Shown here piece after piece: positions 1-5,994 of a stretch of 9,974 nucleotides of DNA. The stretch lies in NCBI GenBank assembly GCA_030637805.1, contig DAOWFV010000154.1:1-9974 (forward strand). The letters run 5' to 3'. This stretch comes from Acidobacteriota bacterium. Its GTDB lineage: Bacteria; Acidobacteriota; Thermoanaerobaculia; Thermoanaerobaculales; Sulfomarinibacteraceae. How positions within the stretch are numbered: position 1 is the stretch's first letter; every line of letters begins with the position of its first letter. Both the position numbers and the translations under genes were made by a program. A model generated the notes under the pieces. The model worked only from the letters and a program-made list of their open reading frames with translations, was not told where the DNA came from and made no database searches.

Positions 1-25
1 AGGAATTCAATCGAAATTTCAGTGC

Positions 26-102
26 GACCTACGACCTACGGCGTACGACCTGAGACCTGAGACCTGTGACCTGTGACCTGATCCCTGTAACCTGATCCCT
101 GC
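26..102. repeat. Degenerate 7-bp tandem repeat (GACCTGA type), about 11 units
   Basis: Consecutive heptamers can be read without gaps: GACCTAC twice, GGCGTAC, GACCTGA twice, GACCTGT twice, GACCTGA, then increasingly diverged TCCCTGT, AACCTGA and TCCCTGC. The array decays towards the guaB stop codon (109-111), leaving 6 bp between them. The rest of 1-108 holds only an isolated GGAATTC at 2-8 and no gene or clear terminator. Because guaB reads leftward, the array would be the first sequence transcribed after its stop. The same unit recurs at 5906-5961. Seven is not a multiple of three and the array lies outside genes, so it is not a coding repeat. Confidence 0.9.
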
Positions 103-108
103 CTCTGC

Positions 109-1584
109 CTAACGATCGGTCTGGTAGTTCGGCGCTTCCTTGGTCACCACGACGTCATGGGCATGGGACTCCTTGAGGCCGGCGCCAGTGACGCGAATGA
201 ACCGCGCCCGGGAGTGCAGCTCGGCGATCGCCGCACAACCGGCGAGACCCATGCCTGAGCGCAGGCCGCCGACGAGCTGGGTCAGCTGATCTGCCAGGGG
301 ACCCTTGTAGGGGACCATCCCCTCGATGCCCTCGGGAACCAGCTTTGAGAGGTTGCCCCCTCCTTCCTGGAAGTAACGATCGCCCGAGCCTTCGGCCTCC
401 TTCATCGCGCCGATGGAACCCATGCCCCGATAGGCCTTGAACGTCCGGCCCTGGTAGAGAATCTGCTCGCCCGGCGACTCTTCGACACCTGCAAAGAGCG
501 AACCGATCATGACTACGTCCGCACCTGCGGTGAGGGCTTTTGTGATGTCTCCCGAAAAACGGATACCCCCGTCGGCGATCACCGGCACCTCGAGCTCGGT
601 GGCGGCACGAGCGCAGTTCTGGATCGCCGTGATCTGGGGCATGCCGGCCCCCGTCACCACTCGAGTGGTGCAGATCGAACCCGGCCCAATCCCCACCTTG
701 AGAGCATCGGCGCCGAGGGAAATGAGATCGCGTGCAGCCTCCTCGGTCGCGATATTGCCAACGATGAGGGGGGTGTCGGGAAACTCGGTCTTGATCCGCT
801 CGGTCGCGTCCATCACCCCACGCGAGTGGGCGTGGGAGCTGTCAAGGCAAAACACGTCGACCTGGCTGTCGATGAGGGCTGCGCAGCGCTCGACGAGATC
901 GCCGGTGACGCCGATGCCGGCGCCGACGCGCAGGCGACCAAGATGATCCTTGCAGGCGTTGGGGAACTCATGAGCCTTCTTGATGTCCTTGACTGTAATC
1001 AGGCCCTTGAGGCCGCCCTCGCTATCGACGACCAGCAGCTTTTCGATCCGGTTGCGGTGGAGCAGCGCCTTGGCCTCCTCGAGGGTGGTCCCAACCGGGG
1101 CGGTCACCAGTTGTTCCTTGGTCATGAAGTCCGCGATCGGCCGTTCCAGCTCGGTGCAGAAGCGCAGGTCGCGGTTGGTCAGGATTCCCTTGAGCTGACC
1201 GTGGGTGTCGATCACCGGCAGGCCGGAAATGCGGTACCTCGCCATCACCTCCAGGGCCTCCCGCACCGGCTGCTCGGGGAAGATCGTGACCGGGTCGACG
1301 ATCATGCCTGACTCGGAGCGTTTGACCTTGTCCACCTCGACGGCCTGGCGCTCGATCGACATGTTCTTGTGGATGATCCCGAGGCCGCCGTGCTGGGCCA
1401 TGGCGATCGCCATGTTGGCCTCGGTCACCGTGTCCATTGCCGACGAGACGATGGGCAGGTTGAGAGTGATCCCAGTCCTGGTCACCCGAGTCGAAACGTC
1501 CACGGTGTTGGGATGAACCTCCGACCGCCAGGGTACGAGGAGCACATCGTCGAATGTCAGGCCGACCGGGATCTCCTGGCTCAT
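109..1584 (-). CDS. guaB: IMP dehydrogenase (GuaB), complete
   Basis: The 491-residue protein oxidises IMP to XMP with NAD+, the rate-limiting step of guanine nucleotide synthesis in the cytoplasm. The length is normal for bacterial IMPDH (about 490). The N-terminus has the family motif GLTFDDVLLVP (residues 8-18). Two CBS domains (about 95-145 and 155-203) interrupt the TIM barrel; DSSHAHS (248-254) is the NAD-binding segment; GIGPGSICTTR (298-308) contains catalytic Cys305; VIADGGIR (335-342) binds the IMP phosphate; RYFQEG (403-408) is the flap with the catalytic Arg-Tyr pair; the end HDVVVTKEAPNY is typical. The frame stays open upstream into secA, but ATG at 1582-1584 is chosen because homology begins there and AAAGGG (1592-1597) stands 7 nt before it. 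No guaA is visible downstream in the 108 bp available. All key catalytic residues are present, so it should be active. Confidence 0.98.
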   Translation of the reverse strand: MSQEIPVGLTFDDVLLVPWRSEVHPNTVDVSTRVTRTGITLNLPIVSSAMDTVTEANMAIAMAQHGGLGIIHKNMSIERQAVEVDKVKRSESGMIVDPVTIFPEQPVREALEVMARYRISGLPVIDTHGQLKGILTNRDLRFCTELERPIADFMTKEQLVTAPVGTTLEEAKALLHRNRIEKLLVVDSEGGLKGLITVKDIKKAHEFPNACKDHLGRLRVGAGIGVTGDLVERCAALIDSQVDVFCLDSSHAHSRGVMDATERIKTEFPDTPLIVGNIATEEAARDLISLGADALKVGIGPGSICTTRVVTGAGMPQITAIQNCARAATELEVPVIADGGIRFSGDITKALTAGADVVMIGSLFAGVEESPGEQILYQGRTFKAYRGMGSIGAMKEAEGSGDRYFQEGGGNLSKLVPEGIEGMVPYKGPLADQLTQLVGGLRSGMGLAGCAAIAELHSRARFIRVTGAGLKESHAHDVVVTKEAPNYQTDR

Positions 1585-1597
1585 GGTCCTACCCTTT
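1585..1597 (-). promoter_or_regulatory. guaB ribosome binding site inside the end of secA
   Basis: On the minus strand AAAGGG (1592-1597) precedes the guaB ATG by 7 nt. These six bases are also the last two sense codons of secA (Lys-Gly), followed by its TAG stop at 1589-1591. With only 4 bp between stop and start, terminating ribosomes would sit on the guaB start, so translational coupling is likely. This site fixes the guaB start. No room exists for a separate intergenic promoter. Confidence 0.7.
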
Positions 1598-4378
1598 CGC
1601 TGCCGACGCCGCTCCGCAGCATCGCTTGTACTTCTTTCCCGATCCGCACGGGCACGGGTCGTTGCGACCCACCTTCGGCTGAACGCGGCGCACCGTGGAG
1701 GGCTTGGTGGGCGCCGCCACCGGGGTGTTCGCCGCCCGCTCCTGCTCGGCGTGGGAGGCGGCAAGGCCCTCGGCGTCTGGGTGCGACAGCGTGGTGCTGA
1801 CTCCGCGACGCCGCAGCTGCATGTCCTCCACCGGCTCGGCGTGATAGAGGAACTTGACGACGTGGTCCTCGATCCGCTCCCACATGTCCTCGAAGAGGGC
1901 GTATGACTCGCGCTTGTACTCCACCAACGGGTTGCGCTGACCGTAGGCTCTGAGACCGATCCCCTCGCGCAGATGATCCAGCGCCAGCAGGTGATCCTTC
2001 CACTGGCGGTCGACCGTGTCGAGGAGAAGGAACTTCTCCAGCCGGGTGAAGTCCTCCTCGCCGAACTGCTCGGTGCGCCGCTCGTAGTGGGCGGTCGCAC
2101 TTTCGGTGAGCAGCGTCTCGAGCTGGGGAAGATTGATGGTCTCCCAGTCCACGCCTAACTCGGCAACCGGGAGCCCGAAGTACGCCTGGTACTCCTTGCT
2201 CAGGGTATCTCTGTCCCAGTCCGCCGGGTCGGCCTGCTCGGGGCAGAACTGATCGAGAAGGGATTCGACAATCTCCTCCACGACTCGGAGGATGTAGTTT
2301 CGTCCCTCGAGGCCCTCGAGAATCCGCCGGCGCAGGCTGTAGACAGCCTCGCGCTGCTTGTTCATCACATCGTCGTACTCGAGAAGGTGCTTGCGGATCT
2401 CGAAGTTGCGACCCTCGACCTGCTTTTGCGCCCTCTCGATAGATTTCGAGACCATCTTCGACTCGATGGGTATGTCCTCCTCCATCCCCAGACGGTCCAT
2501 AATCTTGCGCACCCAGTCGGAGGCGAAAATGCGCATCAGGTCATCCTCGAGCGAGAGGAAGAACCGGGAGGCTCCCGGATCGCCCTGACGACCGGAGCGA
2601 CCGCGGAGCTGGTTGTCGATACGCCTCGACTCGTGGCGCTCGGTGCCGATGATCTGAAGTCCACCGGCCTCGATCACCTTCTGCTTCTCCTCGACGCAGC
2701 TGCTCTCGAAACGCTCGAGCGCCATGGGGTACGCGGCCCCCGGGTCATCAGCCGAGCTCACTTCCATCCGAGCCAATCCCTCAGGGTTGCCCCCGAGAAC
2801 GATGTCGGTGCCCCGTCCGGCCATGTTGGTCGCGATCGTGACCATACCGAGCCGGCCGGCCTGAGCGATGATGTCCGCCTCCCTCTCGTGGTACTTGGCG
2901 TTGAGCACCACGTGCTTGGCCTTGCGCCGCTGCAAGAGCTTCGCCAGGCGCTCGGAGTTCTCGATGGAGACGGTTCCCACCAACACCGGCTGACCGCGCT
3001 CATTGCACTCGACAATCTCGTCGATGACCGCGCGGAACTTCTCCGTCTCGGTCTTGTAGACTACGTCCGCGTGGTCGGCTCGAATCATCGGCATGTTGGT
3101 GGGGATCACCGACACGTCGAGGCCGTAGATCTTCTGGAACTCCTCGGCTTCCGTCTCCGCAGTTCCGGTCATGCCGGCGAGCTTGTCGTACATGCGGAAG
3201 TAGTTCTGCAGGGTGACCGTGGCCAAGGTCTGGTTCTCCGACTGGATCTTCACCTTCTCCTTGGCCTCGACCGCCTGGTGGAGCCCGTCCGACCACCGGC
3301 GGCCGGCCATCAGACGCCCGGTGAACTCGTCGACGATGGTGACCTCGCCGTCCTTGACGATGTACTCCTTGTCGCGTGAGAAGAGGGTGTGTGCTCGAAG
3401 AGCCTGGTTGACAGCGTGCAGGATCTCGATGTTCGACGGGTCATAGAGGTTGTTGACCGCCAGCAGCTTCTCGGCCCGCGCCATGCCCTGGTCGGTGAGC
3501 GAGGTGGTCTGCCCCTTCTCGTCCACCAGGTAATCCCCGGTCACCTCCTTGTTGCCGTGTTTGTCCTCGCTCTCCTCCCCCTGGTTCAGGCGCGGGACAA
3601 TCACGTCCACCTTGTAGTAGAGGTCCACCGATACCTCTGAGGGACCGGAGATGATCAACGGCGTCCTCGCCTCGTCCACGAGGATCGAGTCCACCTCGTC
3701 AACAATTGCATAGACGTGCGGGCGCTGGACCATGCGCTCGAGCTCGAACTTCATGTTGTCGCGCAGGTAGTCAAAACCGAACTCGTTGTTGGTCCCATAG
3801 GTGATGTCGGCTGCGTAGGCCTTCTTGCGCTGCACGTCGTCCATCTGGTTCTGGATGCAGCCCACGGTGAGACCGAGGAAGTTGTAGATCTTTCCCATCC
3901 ACTCTGCATCACGCCGTGCGAGGTAGTCGTTGACCGTCACCACGTGAACGCTACGGGCGGGAAGCGCGTTGAGAGACACGGCGAGTGTCGCCGCCAGCGT
4001 CTTGCCCTCGCCGGTGCGCATCTCGGCTATGCGTCCCTCGTGGAGCACGAGCCCACCCATGAGCTGGACGTCGAAGTGACGCATGCCGAGAGTCCGCTTG
4101 CTCGCCTCACGCACGAGGGCAAAGACCTCCTCGAGCTCCCGGTCGAGGACCTCCTGCACCATGGTGCTGCGCTCCCGCGTATCCTCCGGCAGCTCGACAG
4201 TTACTTCCCGAACCCGTTCCCGGATCTGCGCGAAACGCTCGCGCACCGCATCGTCCCCGAGCGCTTCGAACTCGGCCTCGCGGCCGTTGATGGCCGCGAC
4301 GATTGGCCGCATCCGTTTGATGTCGCGTTCGTGCTTGGTGCCGAAGATGACACCGATGCCTTTTTCGATCAGATTCAT
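1589..4378 (-). CDS. secA: Preprotein translocase ATPase SecA, complete
   Basis: The 929-residue protein is the ATP-driven motor that pushes unfolded preproteins through SecYEG; it works in the cytoplasm and at the inner membrane. Walker A is MRTGEGKT (120-127, Lys126), Walker B is VDEVD (226-230), followed by LVDEARTPLIISG. The preprotein-crosslinking domain follows; AGMTGTA (401-407) and TNMAGRGTDIVLGG (517-530) belong to nucleotide-binding domain 2, with IIGTERHESRRIDNQLRGRSGRQGD (576-600) as its late helicase motifs, then the helical wing/scaffold regions (LLEYDDVMNKQR, 665-676). The tail is a variable linker and a SEC-C zinc motif with Cys909, Cys911, Cys920 and Cys921 (CxC-x8-CC), the type that binds SecB or ribosomes. 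Compared with E. coli SecA (901 residues, from memory) about 18 extra residues lie near 57-80, before the conserved FALVREASKR. ATG at 4376-4378 has a strong Shine-Dalgarno. guaB follows 4 bp later. Confidence 0.99.
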   Translation of the reverse strand: MNLIEKGIGVIFGTKHERDIKRMRPIVAAINGREAEFEALGDDAVRERFAQIRERVREVTVELPEDTRERSTMVQEVLDRELEEVFALVREASKRTLGMRHFDVQLMGGLVLHEGRIAEMRTGEGKTLAATLAVSLNALPARSVHVVTVNDYLARRDAEWMGKIYNFLGLTVGCIQNQMDDVQRKKAYAADITYGTNNEFGFDYLRDNMKFELERMVQRPHVYAIVDEVDSILVDEARTPLIISGPSEVSVDLYYKVDVIVPRLNQGEESEDKHGNKEVTGDYLVDEKGQTTSLTDQGMARAEKLLAVNNLYDPSNIEILHAVNQALRAHTLFSRDKEYIVKDGEVTIVDEFTGRLMAGRRWSDGLHQAVEAKEKVKIQSENQTLATVTLQNYFRMYDKLAGMTGTAETEAEEFQKIYGLDVSVIPTNMPMIRADHADVVYKTETEKFRAVIDEIVECNERGQPVLVGTVSIENSERLAKLLQRRKAKHVVLNAKYHEREADIIAQAGRLGMVTIATNMAGRGTDIVLGGNPEGLARMEVSSADDPGAAYPMALERFESSCVEEKQKVIEAGGLQIIGTERHESRRIDNQLRGRSGRQGDPGASRFFLSLEDDLMRIFASDWVRKIMDRLGMEEDIPIESKMVSKSIERAQKQVEGRNFEIRKHLLEYDDVMNKQREAVYSLRRRILEGLEGRNYILRVVEEIVESLLDQFCPEQADPADWDRDTLSKEYQAYFGLPVAELGVDWETINLPQLETLLTESATAHYERRTEQFGEEDFTRLEKFLLLDTVDRQWKDHLLALDHLREGIGLRAYGQRNPLVEYKRESYALFEDMWERIEDHVVKFLYHAEPVEDMQLRRRGVSTTLSHPDAEGLAASHAEQERAANTPVAAPTKPSTVRRVQPKVGRNDPCPCGSGKKYKRCCGAASAAKG

Positions 4379-4382
4379 CTAT

Positions 4383-4389
4383 CCACCTC
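4383..4389 (-). promoter_or_regulatory. secA Shine-Dalgarno
   Basis: GAGGTGG on the minus strand lies 4 nt from the secA ATG (4376-4378) and is the only good anti-16S match nearby, so it supports this start. It lies 3 nt after the distal arm of a leader hairpin (4393-4399), which makes it a plausible target of structural control. Confidence 0.75.
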
Positions 4390-4392
4390 GTC

Positions 4393-4422
4393 GGATCGCA
4401 AAATGCCGGGGCGATCCCCGGC
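4393..4422 (-). promoter_or_regulatory. Candidate secA leader with two mutually exclusive hairpins
   Basis: Two perfect 7-bp stems overlap. In RNA order, stem A is GCCGGGG (4422-4416) with CCCCGGC (4411-4405) closed by a 4-nt loop AUCG. Stem B pairs GGAUCGC (4417-4411), which lies inside stem A, with GCGAUCC (4399-4393) around an 11-nt loop. They share bases 4411 and 4416-4417 and bury one another's strands, so they cannot form together. Stem B ends 3 nt before the secA Shine-Dalgarno. Stem A is followed by only four U residues, so it is not a convincing intrinsic terminator. The pairing is read directly from the sequence. A regulatory role is inference. Confidence 0.4.
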
Positions 4423-4539
4423 GCGTGCTAGCCCGGATTATTCGTCAGCCACCAGCCGGGCATGAGTCCGGACCAACCCGCCGCCGGTTCACCGCAGACT
4501 AGATCATGCGGAAGTAGTTTGCAACGACCGCCGCAGCGA

Positions 4540-4586
<47 letters not shown>

Positions 4587-4676
4587 ATCGGCGCGAGGAA
4601 GCGGTCGTGTATCGAAGCGTTTTACCCGCGCCCGGGCGCGCTGACCGGACTTACTCGCTAGATTTCGGGTTTTGGA

Positions 4677-4774
4677 GTTCTTTATCCTAAATTCTCAATT
4701 TTGAATTCTCAATGCTCATCCCGTTACACCCCAGCGTCCCGGGGAAGCGGGATGATTCAAAATTGAGAATTTAG
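4677..4774. repeat. AT-rich heptad repeat forming a long inverted repeat at the M23 gene end
   Basis: The left part reads as heptamers: diverged GTTCTTT and ATCCTAA, then ATTCTCA, ATTTTGA, ATTCTCA and ATGCTCA (4677-4718). Positions 4687-4706 are a perfect 20-bp inverted repeat of 4755-4774. The stem is extended on the right arm by CGGGATG (4748-4754) pairing with CATCCCG (4717-4723) across a 10-nt bulge. CCCC (4729-4732) and GGGG (4741-4744) can pair at the top. The right arm contains the TAA stop of the M23 gene (4771-4773), so the transcript would fold immediately at its stop codon. It may act as a transcription barrier or 3' stabiliser, but there is no classic U-tract after the stem. Confidence 0.8.
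4684..4712 (-). promoter_or_regulatory. Possible sigma70-type promoter for secA within the AT-rich repeat
   Basis: TTGAGA (4707-4712) and TAGGAT (4684-4689) are separated by exactly 17 bp, with 5/6 and 4/6 matches to the TTGACA and TATAAT consensus. Transcription would begin near 4677 and give a leader of about 300 nt carrying the GAATTC array and the alternative hairpins. AT-rich repeats produce such matches easily, so this is only a candidate. Confidence 0.25.
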
Positions 4775-5652
4775 AACGCATCAAGGATGTAGTAGAGCGG
4801 GTTGACCGGCTTGCCGTCCACGTGCACCTCGTAGTGGAGGTGGGGGCCGGTGGAGCGACCCGAGTTGCCCAGCAGACCGATCTCTTCACCACGGTGGATC
4901 TCGTCACCGGGCTCGACCGTGATCTTGTCCAGGTGTCCGTAAACCGTGGTGAAACCGAAGTCGTGGGACAGACGGACGGTGTGGCCGAGACCACCATTTC
5001 GCCCGGCGAAGACCACGACGCCGTCCGCGGGAGCGAGGATCGGCGTGCCGCGACGCGCCGAGATATCGAGGCCTCGATGTTGGGCGAGACGTTTGGTGAA
5101 CGGATCCCTCCTCCGTCCGAACCCATCGGTGAAGAGGCCAACCACGGGCGCCATCGTCGGCGTCGACGCCAACTCTCGACCCTGCTCCGTCAATCTCGCC
5201 TCCACCAGGTCGAGCTTGTTGTCCACCCACAGGCCCTGCTCTTTCAGGGCCCCGAAGGAGTCGGGGAGCCTGTCGTACGGTCCACCACTGCCCACCCGGG
5301 TTCCGGGTCCGCCCTCACCCGAGAATCCGACCGCCTCGGCTTCCATCCCGGCCGCCAGGGCCAACCTGGTGGTTCGTTCCTCGAACTCGTCCAGTCGTCC
5401 CTGGACCTCCGCGATGGTCCGCTCGAGCTCCACGTTGGCCTCGGCCAGCTGGCTGTTTTCCGATCTCAGCCGCTGTACCTCGGCCCGTCTGCTGACCGCG
5501 CTCCCGGTGAATGCGATCGCAACAAAAGAGAGGATCAACGCCACGCCCAAGGCGCAGCCGACCGCCAACAGAGCTCTCGTAGAGAACGAGAACTTGAGGA
5601 ATCGCGCTTTGCTGTGGGGCACGATAATTATCGTGTTCAAGCGCCGCCGCAT
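4771..5652 (-). CDS. Membrane-anchored M23 (LytM/lysostaphin-type) metallopeptidase
   Basis: This 293-residue protein is a predicted murein hydrolase, or a LytM-domain factor, acting outside the cytoplasmic membrane. A basic N-terminus (RRRLNTIIIVPHSKARFLKF) precedes one transmembrane helix (about 28-49), then a coiled coil (about 54-98), a Gly/Pro-rich linker (about 108-130), another helical segment (131-160), and the M23 domain (about 165-285). The zinc and catalytic residues are intact: HRGLD (His192, Asp196), VYGH (His240) and HLHYE (His271, His273), so it looks enzymatically active, unlike the degenerate LytM activators such as EnvC. ATG at 5650-5652 has a strong AAGGAGG (5660-5666) 7 nt upstream. 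It has its own promoter candidate at 5721-5749, and its stop lies in an inverted repeat, suggesting a single-gene transcription unit. secA lies 392 bp downstream. The precise peptide bond cut cannot be read from the sequence. Confidence 0.93.
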   Translation of the reverse strand: MRRRLNTIIIVPHSKARFLKFSFSTRALLAVGCALGVALILSFVAIAFTGSAVSRRAEVQRLRSENSQLAEANVELERTIAEVQGRLDEFEERTTRLALAAGMEAEAVGFSGEGGPGTRVGSGGPYDRLPDSFGALKEQGLWVDNKLDLVEARLTEQGRELASTPTMAPVVGLFTDGFGRRRDPFTKRLAQHRGLDISARRGTPILAPADGVVVFAGRNGGLGHTVRLSHDFGFTTVYGHLDKITVEPGDEIHRGEEIGLLGNSGRSTGPHLHYEVHVDGKPVNPLYYILDAF

Positions 5653-5659
5653 GCCCCTC

Positions 5660-5666
5660 CCTCCTT
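5660..5666 (-). promoter_or_regulatory. Strong Shine-Dalgarno of the M23 gene
   Basis: AAGGAGG lies 7 nt upstream of the ATG at 5650-5652, a near-perfect anti-16S match at ideal spacing. It decides the start and implies efficient translation. Confidence 0.85.
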
Positions 5667-5720
5667 ACAAATAGGACTCATTAGGACTAAGCCCACTCGT
5701 CGAGACGACCTCGCCCATAG

Positions 5721-5749
5721 ATTCTGCCATTCTGATATACGGGTGTCAA
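5721..5749 (-). promoter_or_regulatory. Sigma70-type promoter of the M23 gene
   Basis: On the minus strand a perfect TTGACA -35 box (5744-5749) is followed after exactly 17 bp by CAGAAT (5721-5726), a 4/6 match to TATAAT. The expected start is near 5714, giving a leader of about 60 nt before the M23 ATG. A CRP-like palindrome ends 5 bp upstream of the -35 box. Confidence 0.55.
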
Positions 5750-5754
5750 ATCGT

Positions 5755-5770
5755 GGTGATCCAGATCACA
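5755..5770 (-). promoter_or_regulatory. CRP/FNR-family-like operator upstream of the M23 promoter
   Basis: The minus strand reads TGTGATCTGGATCACC, matching the CRP consensus TGTGA-N6-TCACA at nine of ten defined positions. It also holds a perfect 6-2-6 palindrome (GTGATC-CA-GATCAC on the plus strand, 5757-5770). Its centre is about 48 bp upstream of the predicted transcription start, close to but not exactly at the usual -41.5 position. The regulator is not in the window. CRP-like specificity is inferred from the motif only. Confidence 0.4.
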
Positions 5771-5790
5771 CCCGCGCCCCCCTTTACCCG

Positions 5791-5817
5791 CAGATCTCAC
5801 AGGTCTCAGGTCTCAGG
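5791..5817 (-). repeat. Inverted-orientation copy of the GACCTGA heptamer array
   Basis: Read on the minus strand this is about three heptamers of the GACCTGA/GACCTGT type. The 14 bp at 5797-5810 are the exact reverse complement of 5943-5956 in the larger array to the right, so the two arrays form an inverted pair separated by roughly 130 bp. Confidence 0.8.
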
Positions 5818-5905
5818 GTGCACATCGCAAGTCGCAGCAGAGTCGCCGGCTGGAATTCTGGATGTCAAGCCCATTCTGCCCTTTCGTAAGCTCCGTGCTA
5901 TGTGA

Positions 5906-5961
5906 GACCTGCGACCTGAAGCCTGAGACCTGCGACCTGAAGCCTGAGACCTGTGACCTGA
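5906..5961. repeat. 7-bp tandem array (GACCTGA type), 8 units with 21-bp super-repeat
   Basis: Eight gapless heptamers: GACCTGC, GACCTGA, AGCCTGA, the same three again, then GACCTGT and GACCTGA. The 21-bp triplet at 5906-5926 is identical to 5927-5947, showing recent duplication of a higher-order unit. The array ends 33 bp from the stop codon of the Lon-like gene, on its downstream side, and is the same family as 26-102. Confidence 0.95.
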
Positions 5962-5994
5962 CCGCCCTCGCGGCGGAGCCCGGTGATAAGAGGG

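Larger units (their letters stand above)
5653..5994. other. Gap between Lon-like gene and M23 gene: promoter and repeats
   Basis: This 342-bp gap carries the M23 Shine-Dalgarno, promoter and CRP-like site in its left part (5660-5770). A C-rich tract (5771-5783) and two heptamer arrays in opposite orientation (5791-5817 and 5906-5961) follow. Between the arrays is a GAATTC (5853-5858) and otherwise featureless sequence. Next to the Lon-like stop, CCGCC (5962-5966) and GGCGG (5972-5976) form a short GC hairpin with a 5-nt loop but no U-tract, so it is at best a weak terminator. I find no credible gene here. Confidence 0.7.

Noticed and set aside
26..102. CRISPR-like array
   Set aside because: The units are 7 bp and contiguous with no spacers, and no cas gene is nearby. 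The same applies to 5906-5961 and 4541-4586.
1585..2100. A 172-residue N-terminal extension of guaB in the open frame above its ATG
   Set aside because: The upstream stretch lies inside the SecA C-terminus in another frame, is Arg/Ser-rich shadow sequence, and IMPDH homology plus a Shine-Dalgarno begin exactly at 1584.
2387..3379. Long plus-strand open frame (330 codons) opposite secA
   Set aside because: It is antisense to highly conserved SecA helicase motifs, shows no recognisable domain, and is expected from GC-rich codon use. The same holds for 3716-4465, 4822-5889 and 7078-7803.
4405..4422. Intrinsic terminator upstream of secA
   Set aside because: The hairpin is strong but is followed by only four U residues and then more GC sequence, and it lies directly before the secA ribosome site. 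A leader structure fits better.
5962..5976. Terminator of the Lon-like gene
   Set aside because: The stem is only 5 bp and has no U-tract after it on the minus strand.
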